A stretch of 64,000 nucleotides of DNA from Eucommia ulmoides (GCA_016647705.1 CM028338.1:9857240-9921239); one strand, 5' to 3'. Positions 24,566-36,970 are shown, counted from the first letter of the stretch. The notes: a model not told the origin generated them from the sequence alone. Made by a program: numbers and translations.

Positions 24566-25522
24566 GTGAGTTCTTTACTTCTTCTATTTGTTCTTTAATT
24601 TTGATTCTGTACTGTATGGATTAGGGTTTAGTATTTTGTTTCCAAGTTCAATTAGTGTTCAGTTAATTGTTCTTCAAATTTGTTCTTCGATTAGGATTTA
24701 ATTAGTGTTTAATGTTTAGTGTTTCGTTTTAATTAATTGTTCTTTGAATTTATTCTTCAATTTTGATTCTTTATTGTATGGATTAGGGTTTAGTATTTTG
24801 TTTTCAATTTCAATTAGTGTTCAATTAATTGTTCTTCGATTAGGATTCAATTAGTGTTCAATAAATTGTTTTGTTTTTGTTTGAACTTTAGCCTTGTTTC
24901 TGTTTCTGTTTGAAGTTCAAATAGAAACAGGTTCAAACTTCAAACACCTGTTTGTTGAGAAATATCCTCATAATTTGCTGTTAACTCAATTTTTTTCTGT
25001 TTACACCTCTATGTTTGAGCTTGTCTCTATTTCTGTTTCTGCTTTAAAACATAATTCAAGCACTTGTGTTGTGTGCATTTCTCTGTTTCTGTTTTTGTTT
25101 CTACTTTAAAAATTAAAACATGATTCAAACTTGTTTCTGCTTCTATTTCTGTATTTCTCTGTTTTTTATTTTGTTTCTGTTTATGCTTTAAAAATTAAAA
25201 CATCATTAAAACCTATTTTAGTTTCTGTGTCTGCATTTCTCTGTTTCTGTTTTTGTTTCTGCTTTAAAAATTAAAACATGATTCAAACCTATTTCTGTTT
25301 TTGTTTCTACATTTCTTTGTTTCTATTTTTTCTTTAAAAATTAAAACATGATTCAAACCTATTTCTATCTTTGTGTCTGCATTTCTCTGTTTCTGTTTCT
25401 GTTTCTATTTCTGCTTTAAAAATTAAAACACGATTCAAGCTTGTTTCTGTTTTTGCATTTTTCTGTTTCTGTTTAAATTGACACTTGTGTGAATGCTGAA
25501 AATTATTCCTCTCATTTTTCAG
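24566..25522 (+). repeat. Probable 5' intron of the hAT gene, filled with a degenerate tandem repeat
   Basis: A GTGAGT donor at 24566 and a pyrimidine-rich tract ending in CAG at 25522 frame this stretch, just upstream of the transposase start codon at 25577. From about 24880 to 25470 it is a tandem array of roughly 60-80-bp units, each combining 'tttctgtttctg'-like pyrimidine tracts with 'aaaaattaaaacatgattca'. The first part (24600-24860) repeats 'attagggtttagtattttgtt'. Splicing here is inferred from the sites only. Confidence 0.55.
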
Positions 25523-25576
25523 GGAGTATTTTATTGCTAGTTCCTTCTGTCCACGTGCTCGACCTCTTTTGTTGTT

Positions 25577-25924
25577 ATGGAAAATACTAATGCTGATGGT
25601 TCTTCTACACCCCTTGAAGGTAACCCTTATTTTCCTGCCCCTGCTCCCCGTACTACTGAAAAATAGTCATTGCCTAAAAATGTGAAGAAACGTAGTAAAA
25701 CTAGTAAGAACGTTTCTGAGGGTTGCAGTCATTTTAAAAACTTTGATGATGAAGATGGAAATAAAATGGCATCTTATAATTATTATGGGAAAGTGTATCA
25801 CGTAGATGCAAAAACTCATGGGACTATTAATTTAAAGGTTCACCTTCACGTTTGTAATGATTATCCGCATAGGGAGTTGGCTAAGGGACAAACCCAATTA
25901 GTTAGTCAAGTTAAAAGAGATTGA
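25577..25924 (+). pseudogene. hAT transposase N-terminal exon with degenerate BED zinc finger
   Basis: An ATG at 25577 opens a frame MENTNADGSSTPLEG that meets a TAG at 25664 (codon 30) and continues in the same frame to a TGA at 25922. The segment FKNFDDEDGNKMASYNYYGK followed by HGTINLKVHLHVC matches the BED finger of plant hAT transposases. The two cysteines usual in the CxxC part (CNYCGK) are both tyrosine here, so the finger cannot bind zinc normally. QTQLV at the end is the usual linker motif before the core. The gene is interrupted 12 bases later by the SIRE LTR. Confidence 0.8.
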
Positions 25925-25936
25925 CAAGATAGTATT

Positions 25937-28536
25937 TGTTGGCCTAGTGAGCTACCCAAGAGGAGGGGGTGAATTGGTAGATAAAAATTATTTCAAATAA
26001 AATACTTCAAAAATCAAATAATTAATTCTTACCCTAAATTAATTATTATTTATATAGCAGTGGAAATTAAGTATCAACTAGATGCACACCAAACAACACA
26101 AAAATAAATAAATAAAAGAATGCAACACACTAGAAATTTATACTAGTTCATCAAGATATTCTTGGCTAATCCAGGCCCCTGAGCTCCGTGGAGAGTCACA
26201 CCCATTAATCACTATGATCCCTTTAACCAAGTAGAAATTAAACCCTTACAAAACGATTCTTTTCGCAAGCTTATAATCAATCTTTACAATTCCTTTTCAC
26301 AGGCTCAGGAACAACCTCTTCTTTTTCCCAGGCTCAAGAATTACCTTATCTTTTCACAGAGTAAAGATTAACCTAATTCTATTACAGGGAGAATCACGAC
26401 CTAATTCTTTTTATACCTTAGGCTTAAGAATTAAACCTCATCAAAAACACTCCAACTATCTTTTTCCTAGGTAAGGATGGAACCTTTACAAATCACTCAC
26501 AATTTGATTCTAATTATGAAGAATCACACCTAAGCTCTTTTCAACGGGAAAAAAATAACCTAACCTTTTTGTACTTAGGTAAAGATCAAATCTCAATCTC
26601 TTTACCGGAAAAGATTGAAACCCAAAGTTACCCATAATTAGATACTCCCAATAGTATCTAATCCGACACACAACTTACCAATTACAATAAATTGATAAGT
26701 TCTTCCCACTCGGAGCTTCTACTACCTCAAATCAATTTAAACTCAATTAATGTCCCGATATTTACTAGTGATAGAATTAAGTGAGAAAAATAAAAATCTG
26801 ATTATAAAATTAATGCGGGTAGCACAAAATCGAGCACGTAATCAAATTATCACACAACTCATTTTAAAAAGAATTTTTTATGCTTTTAAAGTTCAAAAAT
26901 AATTTTTCATACAATCAATTAACCAAGCAAGTGACAATAACAATAAACTCAATTAAAAATATGCTTGGGATGATCTCAACAAAAAAAACATAAAAATATG
27001 ATTATGATAGATATGAGTAGTACACAAATAAGTACATAATCATATTTTTACCAAAATTCTTTTAAAATATTTTTATGCAATTTAAAGTTCAGAAAACTAT
27101 TTCACAATATATAAAAAATCAATGCAAGCAAAATAATATTTAATCATAAAAAGGAATTAAAACTTGGAACAATCTCACCAGAATATCACCGAAAAAATTA
27201 AGATTGAATCGTGACAAAACTTAGATCGGTGACGCTAAAATTCACAACACTTTTTCTCAAGAAAAAATCTCACAATTAATTGCTCAATAACATCTCAGAA
27301 GGATGACTCTCAGAAAGCTCATGAACTCAAGGTTCTTGATAGAATGATAACTCAGAATGGCTCACGAACACTTAATTCTTGATATCTTATCTATCTATTA
27401 TGTGAAATCCGCAGGTATATATAAAGCCACTTGAAACAAGCCCCATAACAGCTAGTTTTCACAAGATATGTCATTTAAAATCACCTAAAGACTCAATCTA
27501 TTGATTCCTTTCAATCCTAATTTGACTTTATTATATCTTTCAAAACATTCAATTTAATCCCTCAAAGAATTTTCAAACACAAATCGATAAGATAGGAAAT
27601 ATTAAAAGGACCGATTTGAGAAACACTTTAATTTAATATACCAAATCTATATGTATATTCAAATAGGAGTATCATATCTTAAATATATCCATATCCCAAA
27701 GATCTCTCAATCAAGTAAACAAATAACGGCTAGTTAACAGCTAGTTTTTGAAAAAAATCCCAAAATTCCACAAAACATGAAACAGCATAGTCGGTTGACC
27801 GATTGCTCCCTGTCGGTCGACCGATCGATGCAGGATACTAGCCAAGCCAAAACTTCTCACGCATAAGTTGACCGCTACTTATCCATTTGTTAACCGGACG
27901 ATTCAGAAAGTTTCACAAGTCAATTAAGCTGTCAACCGAGAAATTCAGAGAGTTTGTCTTACTTTCATAAGTCGACCTACCTGTCGATCGAACAATTCAA
28001 AGACTTCTTCCCAGCTCAATTCCATCGGTTGACCGATCCATGTTGATCAGTTGACCGACCCTACTGGAACACCTCTTCTTAATTGATTTTATACTAAATT
28101 TCTTTGATGTGTTTGCCTCTTTAACCGATTTTTTTTCTTGGTTAACTCTACTAAATCCTTAAATTCAATTTTATCTTTCTTAAATTAATATTTTTTCTTC
28201 AATTACACATAGGAGCAAATATGTTAGCTAATTATGTTCCTATTAAAAACACACATAATCATAAAATTATTTTTGTGTCGTGTGTTATCCTAATCGGGAT
28301 ACATTAAGAGTAAAAATAGATTAAAGTTATTTTCACCTAGATTCTTTGGAATCTTCAATGTCTTAGTATTAATCTCTGTATCCTTCACAATTTCTTCATG
28401 ATGTTATCGTCTCTGTATCATTTATAATTACTTCATGATACTGTCTGGAACTCTTTAAATTGAAACACTCAATAAACACGTTAGGTTTACCAAAAACATC
28501 AACATTTAATTGTTCATCAAAAGCTTAGGATGAACA
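25937..28536 (-). mobile_element. SIRE-type solo LTR inserted in the hAT gene
   Basis: Read on the minus strand it starts TGTTCATCCTAAGC at 28536 and ends CACTAGGCCAACA at 25937, about 2.6 kb. It is the only whole LTR of this family here and matches 2322-3113 (5' part) and 10839-12154 (3' part). Flanks are GTATT (25932-25936) and GTCTT (28537-28541), a target duplication with one difference. A GTCGACC-rich minisatellite lies at 27790-28060. No internal region remains, so it is a solo LTR left by LTR-LTR recombination. Confidence 0.85.
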
Positions 28537-28554
28537 GTCTTGTATTAACTAGTT

Positions 28555-30430
28555 TTTTTGTGGATAAGGCTAAAAGAGGTCTAGCGAAAATGGTTATTTT
28601 GGATGAATTGCCATTTAGATTTGTTGAAAAATAATGGCTTTAAAAAGATTTGTTATGCTTTGCAGCCAAAATTTAAAAATATTCCATGTCGTACTACGGT
28701 AGCTAGAGATATTGTGAAGATATATCATGAGGAAAGAGAGAATTTAAAGAAAGTTTTGCAGGATTGTAGAATATGTTTAACCATGGACACTTGGACTTCC
28801 ATACAGAATTTGAATTATATGTATCTTATGTGTTATGTTATTGATGATGATTGGGTTTTGCATAAAAAAATATTAAGTTTTTGTCTTGTTGAAGATTATA
28901 AGAGGGAAACTATTGGGAAAAAAATTGAATCGTGTTTGCGTAAATGGAATATTAATAGTCACTTCACCTTAACAGTTAATAATGCTAGTTCTAATAGTAC
29001 TACTATTAGATTCTTGCAAAAAGTAATTAAAGACTGGAATTGTACAGTGTTAGGTCATGAATTCTTACACATGCGTTGGTGTGCTCATATTTTCAATCTG
29101 ATTGTATGTGATGGATTGAAAGAACTGCACGAGTCAATAGTTAAGGTTCGGGAAGCGGTTAGATATGTTAAGGGTTCTCCGAATAGATTTCAGACTTTTA
29201 AAAAATGTGTTGATCTGCTTAAAATTGAATTGAAGAGTCTCTTGTGTCTTGATCTTCCAATTCGTTAGAATTCCACATATAAGACGCTAGAGAGTGTTGA
29301 AAATTTTGAAAAAGCTTTTGGCAGATTGGAGATTGAGGATGGAAAATATCGTGATCACTTTTTTTATAACGATATTGGTGAGAGTGGTAGAGGTCCACCA
29401 AGTAGTCTAAACTGGAAAAATATTCGTTGTTTTGTGATGTTTTTGTGGTTATTTTATTTGACTTCAAATTGATTTTCAGGTACTTTGTTTGTTACTTCAA
29501 ATACATTTTTTTTATGAGATAGTAATAATCCATGGAAAAATAAATGAGTTAATTCAAAGTGAAGATCATTTGCTATCGAAAATGGCTTTTAATATGAAAG
29601 CGAAGTTTGATAAAAATTGGGGGGTTGGAGATAAGATAAATATTCTTCTATATGTTGTTGTAGTTTTGGATCCAAGAAAAAAATTATCTTATCTTCAATT
29701 TTGTTTATGCAATATGTATGATGAAGTGTATGCAAATGAGTTAATTAGGAAAGTAAAAGATGTTTTGAATCGGTTATTTGATTATTATGTTTCTTTTGAA
29801 TTGCCAATTGTTGAGAATGTTTCCGGTGGTAGTACTAATGGCGTTAGTAGAATTTCAAAGAACTCGGTCGATTTGGATGTAGATGATCCCCATAGATTAA
29901 TTGCTTCTCGTTTTTAAAATTTTTTAGCGAGGATACAATCGTGGGGGTGTAAAAATGAGGTAGAAAAATATTTGACCGAAAATCTCAAAGGTGCAAGTGA
30001 TGAGAATTTTGACATCTTAAGTTGGTGGAAGAGTAGCAATAGTAAGTTTTGAGTATTGTCTCGATTGGCGAGGGATGTGTTGGCTGTACCGGTTTCAACT
30101 GTTGCTTCGTAATCAACATTTAATACTGGGAGGCATGTGTTTGATCCGTTTCGTAGCTTTTTATCTCCATTGATGGTAAAAACCCTTATTTGTTGTCAAA
30201 ATTGGCTTTAAACCTCTGTGCCGATTTTACTTCGAAAGGGGTGGGATGATATTGAGAAGTTTCAATGAGATTAAGGTAATTTAAATTATATTATTTTTTC
30301 ATTATTATTTTATGTAAATATTTCATAAGACTATAAGAGTAATATTAGACTGATTTGTTCTTTGATTTTTGTAGGGGATTTGAATTTGGAGATATCAAAT
30401 CATTCGCAAGGCTCATCTTTAACTCAGGTT
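28555..30430 (+). pseudogene. hAT transposase core and C-terminal dimerisation region, degenerate
   Basis: The reading resumes with KAKRGLAKMVILDELPFRFV (28567 on), then shifts frame by one base near 28626. The long frame 28603-29268 contains IPCRTTVARDIVKIYHEE, the catalytic-Asp block CLTMDTWTS and RWCAHIFNLIVCDGLKEL. It ends at a TAG where the family has Trp (RWNSTY). The frame carries on to about 29460; a second open stretch (29489-29917) has HGKINELIQSEDHLLSKMAF and LDPRKKLSYLQFCL. The hATC block follows to about 30270 with LTENLKGASDENFDILSWW and SRLARDVLAVPVSTVAS, again with in-frame stops. A final exon near 30375 is inferred from a TAG acceptor. Not functional. Confidence 0.85.
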
Positions 30431-30779
30431 ATTTATTTAATATTTTTTTCTCTTATTTTTATATTATTTTAATTATATTAGGGAATTTCTTGAAGTTCCA
30501 TCTACAATGTGAATGGGGGAAAATCGAAAGACATATTGCCTCATGGGTTTTATTTGTGTTGACTGTTGAATCTGTTGAATTTGAAAATTTTTATTTTTAT
30601 TTTTTATTTTATTTAAGAGTTAGGAATGATTATTATTTTAGATGGGGCTATATTGGTAATTTGGTAGTTACTGTAATATTGGGTTTGGATTTTTTTTAAG
30701 TAGTGATTTTTATTTTTTTGAATGGTTTGTTGAGATATTGTTGAATTTTGATTAATTTTCCCTTGTTGAAAGTTGAAAT

Positions 30780-31040
30780 AGATAATTGGGCTAGTCTAAT
30801 AAATATTTTTACATCCCGAGCCCAACCCAATCACAACCCGGAGCCCAACCTGATCTCAAACTGACACATTTCCCAACCCAATACCCCTTCGAATCTGCCC
30901 GACACTCAACGAACCCGAACAATTTCGGATTACCCATACTGTACGGTCAATAGTGGTTTCATGTTTTCTCACCCAACATACTTTGGGTTGGGTGGCAGGT
31001 CAGCCCAATTTTTGGCATACTCGACCTTTGCAGACCCCTA
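30780..31040 (+). repeat. hAT 3' subterminal repeats and terminal inverted-repeat end
   Basis: Clustered 'cccgagcccaaccc' and 'cccggagcccaacc' motifs and a 'gggttgggtggcagg' inverse copy precede the terminus 'ctttgcagacccCTA'. Repeated short motifs near the ends are where hAT transposases bind. The following 8 bases (tttatagt, 31041-31048) would be one target-duplication copy; the partner was not found. The sequence just after it belongs to the tandem unit described next, so the hAT landed inside that unit. Confidence 0.6.
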
Positions 31041-31471
31041 TTTATAGTGCTGGTGAGTAAGGGTGTTTTAATTGAAGAAAAAATATATTTGCGATATTGA
31101 TTGGCGTTAAGATGTAGTGTCATATATATAATTAGATATACACTACTATTTTAGGAAGCTAATGCATCCAATAATTTTATTTTTTTTTATCGTTTTGGAA
31201 CTTAAATGTGTACTTATATTTTTATTTAGAATTTTATATTAATTAGATTTGATATACAATATATTAGGATTTCGCTTCAATAAATTCAAGTAATTTTAGT
31301 GTATTTTAATGTATTGATACATTCAAATACATTCAAACAATTCTAACCATTGATATCCAATCAAAGGGCCAAATGACACCATCAACACCATCCATGTCCC
31401 ATAATGTACTTTTTAAAAATAAAATTCTAAATTCCTAGGTGGCTTTGTGTTATAAGGTAATTAGCAGTTAG

Positions 31472-33046
31472 CAGATCATCAGAACAAGTTGCAAGATTTT
31501 TGTGAAAAACTAGGACTTTGAATGACCAAGTTATAAGTTTGGATGAGCAAGTTACAAGTTACTTTTACAAGAATTTTTAAAAAAAATTGAGTTAGTATAA
31601 CAAATTGGCAAATTCATTCTAAAGAAGTTGTAAGTTTAAATGACAAGTTACAAGTTGTTTTTACAAGAATGTTGGGACAAATTGCAAATTTGTTCCAAAT
31701 AAATTACATGTTTAAATAAACTTGCAACATCTTTGGAATTACCTAGAAAATTTGTCAAACAAACTGGCAATTTGATATGACAAATTTGCAAATTCATTCT
31801 AAAGAAATTGCAAGTTTGGATGATAAATTATAAGTTACATTTACAAGAATAATGTAACACATTGCTAGTCCAGTCTAAAGAAAATTCTAGTTTAGATGAA
31901 CTTGTAACTTATTTAGAATGAACTCGCAAATTTATCAAATTAAGTTGCCTCAAATTTGTCAAACCAACTTGTAATTTAGTTTGACAAATCTGCAAGTTTG
32001 TTATAAAGAAATTGTAAATTTGGATGACAAGTTACAAGTTAATTTTAAAAGAATGATATAACAGATTGCAAGTCCGTTCTAAAGAAGTTGCAAGTTTAGA
32101 TGAACTTAAAATGTTTCTGAAATGAACTCGCAAATATATCAAATCAAGTTGCCGTAAATTTGTCAAACCAACTTGTAATTCAATTTGACAAATTTACAAG
32201 TTTATTCTGAAGTAACTGAAGAATGATGTGACACATTGCAAGTTCATTCTAAAGAAGTTATAAGATTAGATGAACTTGCAAGTTGTTTAGAATAAACTCG
32301 CAAATTTGTCAATTTAAGTTGCTGCAAATTTGTTAAACCGACTTGCAATTTTGTTTCGCTAATTTGCAAGTTAATTCTAAAGAAGTTTCAATTTGGATGA
32401 TAAGTTAAAAGTTAATTTTACAAGAATGATGTGACACATTTCAATTCCATTCTAAAGAAGTTGCAAGTTTAGATTAACTTGCAACTTGTTTGAATGGACT
32501 CGCAAATTTATCAAACCAAGTTGTCGCATATTTGTCAAACTAACTTACAAATTTGCAAGTTCATTCTGAAGAAATTGCAAGTTTGAATGACAAGTTACAA
32601 GTTACTTTTGTAAAAATGAAATGATATATTGCAAGTTCATTCTATAGAAATTCCTAGTTTAAATAAACTTGCAACTTGTTTTGAATGAACTCACAAGTTC
32701 GTTAAATTAAGTTGCTGCAAATTTGTTAAACCAACTTTCAATTTAGTTTGACAAATTTGTAAGTTCATTCTGAAGAAGTTGCAAGTTTAAATGATATGTT
32801 AAAAGTTAATTTTACATGAATGATGTGATACATTGCAATTCTGTTCTAAAGAAGTTGCAAGTTTAAATAAACTGACAAATTGTTTAAAATGAATTTGCAA
32901 ATTTGTTAAAGTAACTTGCAATTTACTTTGACAAATTTGTAAATTCATTCTAAAGAAATTACAAGTTTGGATGAAAAGTTACAAGTTACTTTTACAAGAA
33001 TGAAGAGACAAATTGCAAGTTCATTCTAAAGAAGTTGCAAGTTTAG
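31472..33046 (+). repeat. Satellite array, unit 1
   Basis: Tandem degenerate units of about 160-210 bp, measured from successive 'tagatgaactt' landmarks (31892, 32099, 32257, 32470 and so on). Each contains the dyad GCAAATTTGTCAAAC ... GTTTGACAAATTTGC around a short loop with CAACTTGCAATTTA, and repeated CAAGTT / AACTTG. No coding potential. Confidence 0.85.
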
Positions 33047-33775
33047 ATGGATCCTAGGACGTTCAAAGAATTCTACCTCCGACCTCCAAACTAGGGACAT
33101 ATAACCACCACCTCAGTCAAAAAAAAATTACGTGGATTCTGACTGAATCAACTCAATATGTTTAATTATTTTAGACACTAAGAATGATAAAAAAAAATTC
33201 TTTTGTTTTGTAATACGTAAGATTAAAATAGTAAATTAATTAATTGCATAATTTTTATTTTTATTTTTCTTTCTTTACTAAAGATAAAATATTATATTTT
33301 AGTTTATAATATATAAAGGTAAAATAGTAATTAAATCAATATACTTTTTTTTGTCTTTCTTTACCACACATACAATATTATATTTATCTTTTTCCCTCCC
33401 TCCTGCCAAACAACCTTAATGAAAATAATGTTTCTTTTACAAAGGATAAATAAAATTTCTTTTTATTTCTCTTTTTCTTTTCCTTTTTCATCATTCCAAA
33501 CAAACGTACGCTAAAAACTAAAAAGACAAACAGTTATACGGACATGAAAAATGGATGTGTACTTTTGAGAAATATATTGTACTTTTACTTTTGTAAGAGG
33601 AGGTGATAAGTGACAAATAATGAGATATTTTTGAATGAGTTCTCGGGGCTATAAGTTTAATTTATTCAACTTACCTCCAAAAAACTCCTCTATCTTTTTT
33701 TCTCAACATTTCGCATATGTTTCTAAGGTATCATTAATTAAGTATCATTAATTAAGCAATTTTGTAGTTATAAAA
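33047..33775 (+). repeat. Unit 1 tail (unique-looking spacer between satellite and HSF fragment)
   Basis: Starts 'cctaggacgttcaaagaat'; contains AT-rich sequence with 'aataatattatattt'-like runs and poly-T; the same order occurs after each array (36976, 39760, 42601). The part just before the HSF fragment has 'tttctaaggtatcattaa'. Nothing coding. Confidence 0.7.
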
Positions 33776-34022
33776 ATGGTGGCTCCTCCTCCTCCAAACC
33801 ATTGAATTGTAATATGGAATCCGAACCATGATTAGTAGATCAGGTTTGGCTACATTCGCAGAGAAACTACATAACGTGGTGGATGACTTGAGAATCGACC
33901 CGATTATATCATGGAGCTCATATTGGAACTGTCACATTATTTGAGATCAAGAAAAATTGTGTGATGATGTTTTCTTCAAATATTTTATATATCGTAATTT
34001 CTCTAACTTTGACCTTAATTTG
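33776..34022 (+). pseudogene. Heat-shock transcription factor DNA-binding-domain fragment, copy A
   Basis: After an ATG (33776, frame MVAPPPPNH then a stop) the segment from 33840 reads SGLATFAEKLHNVVDDLRID, then PIISWSSYWN, and KLCDDVFFKYFIYRNFSNFD. This follows the plant HSF DNA-binding domain (…KTYEMVDD…DxIISWS…NSFIVWD…LLPKYFKHNNFSSF…) from helix 1 to the start of the recognition helix region, where it stops. One in-frame stop replaces Trp before DQEKL. It lacks the recognition helix and all later domains, so it cannot make an HSF. It is a captured fragment carried in the tandem unit. Confidence 0.8.
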
Positions 34023-34178
34023 GCAATGTTGTTTTTTATTTTATTTTATCATTATATTTTCTATTATTATTATTAAATATTTTTTAAAGTTAGTTTTGAT
34101 GCATGAACGTTGAAAAAAAAAATATATTTACGGTGCTAGCGAGTAGGGATATTTTAATTGAAGAAAAAATATATTTGT

Positions 34179-35146
34179 TGTAACGACCCGATTTTTCAAG
34201 ACCACCACTTGATTTCTCCCTTTATTACGAAGAAGTAAATATAAAATATTAATTAATCTAACCCTACTTATTTACTGATCATTATTGTTACAACATTTAG
34301 AAATATTACAAAAGTGACACTATTCACAAAATCACTATTCGTACGTATAATACTATTCACATGTACGGTGTATGGTACTATTTACAATATACTATACACA
34401 GTATTATTTATATTTTCATAATAATTTTTATAACTATACCAATAATAAATATAATTTTATAGAAATAAATCTAAATTTAAATATAATTATTACCGATCCA
34501 GCTCCTTTTATGTGATTCCTACAATAAATACTGTTGGGGGGATGAATTAATGCTCAGTAGAATTTTAACCCATTCCATCTAAGTATCTAATCAAAGCTAA
34601 CAAATAGCACATATGCTAATTGCCACATAGTACATGTTTATAAATAATCCATAGAAATCAACTGTAATAATTAAACAACGACAATAACATGAATCACACA
34701 AGTATAGAGATTAAATACATATATTAAACGAGTTAAAAATTTTACCTTAAATCCACAATTGATAATTAGCAAATTGGCATGATTTTATTTCTTATCTATC
34801 TTCTTCCTATATATTCTTATATTCTCGTTGCAAACCCATATCAACCAACAAAACCATCTCTTCTTTCATTCTCTTAACAAAAACACACATTATATAAGTA
34901 AGGAGTGAGACCACCACTATAAAATCTTCATATTTTCTTTTTCTCATTCCTTCTTTTCTTCTTTCCTTTTTTTTTGTGGGTGATTATTGTCTCTTCCCTT
35001 TCTCTAATTCCCCAACTCTTATCAATGTAATATAAATATATAAAAATTATTAATAATTATTTATATTATTTTTTCTTTCTTTCCACAATGCACGCAACGA
35101 TTTTCATCACACACACATACACACTCATCCACCACCTTCTATCACT

Positions 35147-35182
<36 letters not shown>

Positions 35183-35396
35183 ATTGATCATTTACTATTC
35201 AATATTTTATATAAATTACACCAACACTCCCTTATATTATATAATATTAATATTAAATTTAAAAATTATACCTATAACCCCAAAAGTTATCAAATATATA
35301 TTTACACCATAAATTTTTATAATATACAAAATAACTCAAAAATATTAAACTTATATAAAATAATATTTTTAAAATATAAATTTTCGGGATATTACA
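34179..35396 (+). mobile_element. Ty3/gypsy-type solo LTR (TGTAACGACCC family) in unit 2
   Basis: Begins TGTAACGACCCGATTTTTC and ends TTTTCGGGATATTACA, the paired termini of a very widespread plant gypsy LTR class. It lies exactly where the unit's leader is interrupted: 'aagaaaaaatatatttg' before and 'tttacggtattgggtagc' after correspond to the continuous leader at 31070-31110. Flanking 5-mers tttgt and tttac match in three positions, so the insertion is old. About 1.2 kb, no internal domain. A TA run lies at 35152-35179. Confidence 0.8.
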
Positions 35397-35774
35397 TTTA
35401 CGGTATTGGGTAGCATTAATATGTAGTATCACATATATAATTAGATATATACTAATATTTTAGGAGGGTAATTCATCTGAATTTTTTTTAATCATTTGAG
35501 AACTGAAATATGTACTTATTTTTCTATTTAGAATTTTATATTAATTAGATTTGATATACAATATGTCAGGATTTTACTTCAATAAATTCAAGTGGTTTGG
35601 GTGTATTTGAATGTATTGATATATTCAAATACATTCAAGTAATTCTAATAATTGATATCCAATCAAATGGCCAAATGACACCATCTACACTATCGATGTC
35701 CCATCCATGTACTTTTTGAAAATAAAATTCCAAACTCCTAGGTGGTTTTGTTGTAGAAGGTACCGAGCAATTAG

Positions 35775-36970
35775 TCGGTCATCGGAACAAGTTGCAAGGT
35801 TTTTTGTGAAAAATTACGAGTTTGAATGACCAAGTTATAAGCTTGGATGAGCAAGTTTGAAGTTACTTTTATAAGAATTTTTGAAAAATTGTAAGTTAGT
35901 ATAACAAATTGGCAAATTCATTATAAAGAAATTGCAAGTTTGGATGACAAGTTGCAAGTTACTTTTGCAAAAATGATGAGACATATTGTAAGTTTGTTTT
36001 AAGTAATATTCATGTTTAGATGAACTTACAACTTGTTTGGAATGAACCGACAAATTTGTCAAACCAACTGACAATTTAGTTTGACAAATTTACAAATTCA
36101 TTTTAAAGAAATTGTAATTTTGAATGACAAGCTACAAGTTATATTTACAAGGGTAATGTGACACATTGCAAGCATGTTTTAACGAATTTGCAAGTTTAGA
36201 TGAACTTGCAACTTGTTTGCAATGAACTCACAAATTTGTCAAACCAATATACAATTTAGTTTGACAAATATACAAGTTCATTCTTAAGAAATTGTTAGTT
36301 TGGATGACAAGTTCTAAGTTAATTTTACAAGAATGATGTGATACACTACAGATGATCCATTATAAAGAAGTTGCAAGTTTCGATGAACTTGCAATTTGTT
36401 TGAAATGAACTCGCAAATTTATCCAACCAACTTGCAATTTAGTTTGACAAATTTGTAAGTTCATTTTGAAGAAGTTGCAAATTTAAATGACAAGTTACAA
36501 GTTAATTTTAAAAGAATGAAGTGACATATTCAAGTCCGTTTTAAAGAAGTTGCAAGTTTAGATGAACTTACAATTTATTTGGAATGAACTCACAAATTTA
36601 TCAAACCAAGTAGTCGTAAATTTGTCAAACCAACTTGTAATTTGGTTTGACAAATTTGCAAGTTCATTCTAAAAAAGTTGCAAGTTTGGATGACAAGTTA
36701 AAAATTAATTTTACAAGAATAATGTGGCACATTGCAATTCTGTTTTAAAGAAGTTGCAAATTTAGATTAACTTGCAACTTATTTAAATGAACTCGCAAAT
36801 TAATCAAACCAAGTTACCACATATTTTTGAAACCAACATGCAATTTAGTTTGACAAATTTGTAAATTCATTTCGAAGAAATTGAAAGTTAGGATGAAAAA
36901 GTTACAAGTTACTTTTGCAAGAATGATGAGACAAATTACAAGTTCGTTCTAAATAAATTACAGGTTTAGA
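35775..36970 (+). repeat. Satellite array, unit 2
   Basis: Same satellite as unit 1, starting after 'catcggaacaagttgcaag' and ending before 'cctaggacattcaaagaat'. Shorter than the others. The minus-strand open frame at 35835-36074 is a by-product of the repeat. Confidence 0.8.

Larger units (their letters stand above)
24111..31040 (+). mobile_element. hAT-family DNA transposon relic with split transposase gene
   Basis: The element holds a 5' leader, a probable intron full of repeats (24566-25522), a BED-type zinc-finger exon (25577-25924), an RNase H-like transposase core (28555-29920), a C-terminal dimerisation block (about 29920-30270), a last small exon (about 30375-30430) and a GC-rich 3' subterminal region. 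The 3' end is placed at 31040 (…GCAGACCCCTA; reversed it starts TAGGGG, a hAT-like terminus). The left end was not found: no matching inverted repeat is visible before 24111, so that boundary is arbitrary. A 2.6-kb SIRE solo LTR splits the gene. Not functional. Confidence 0.75.
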
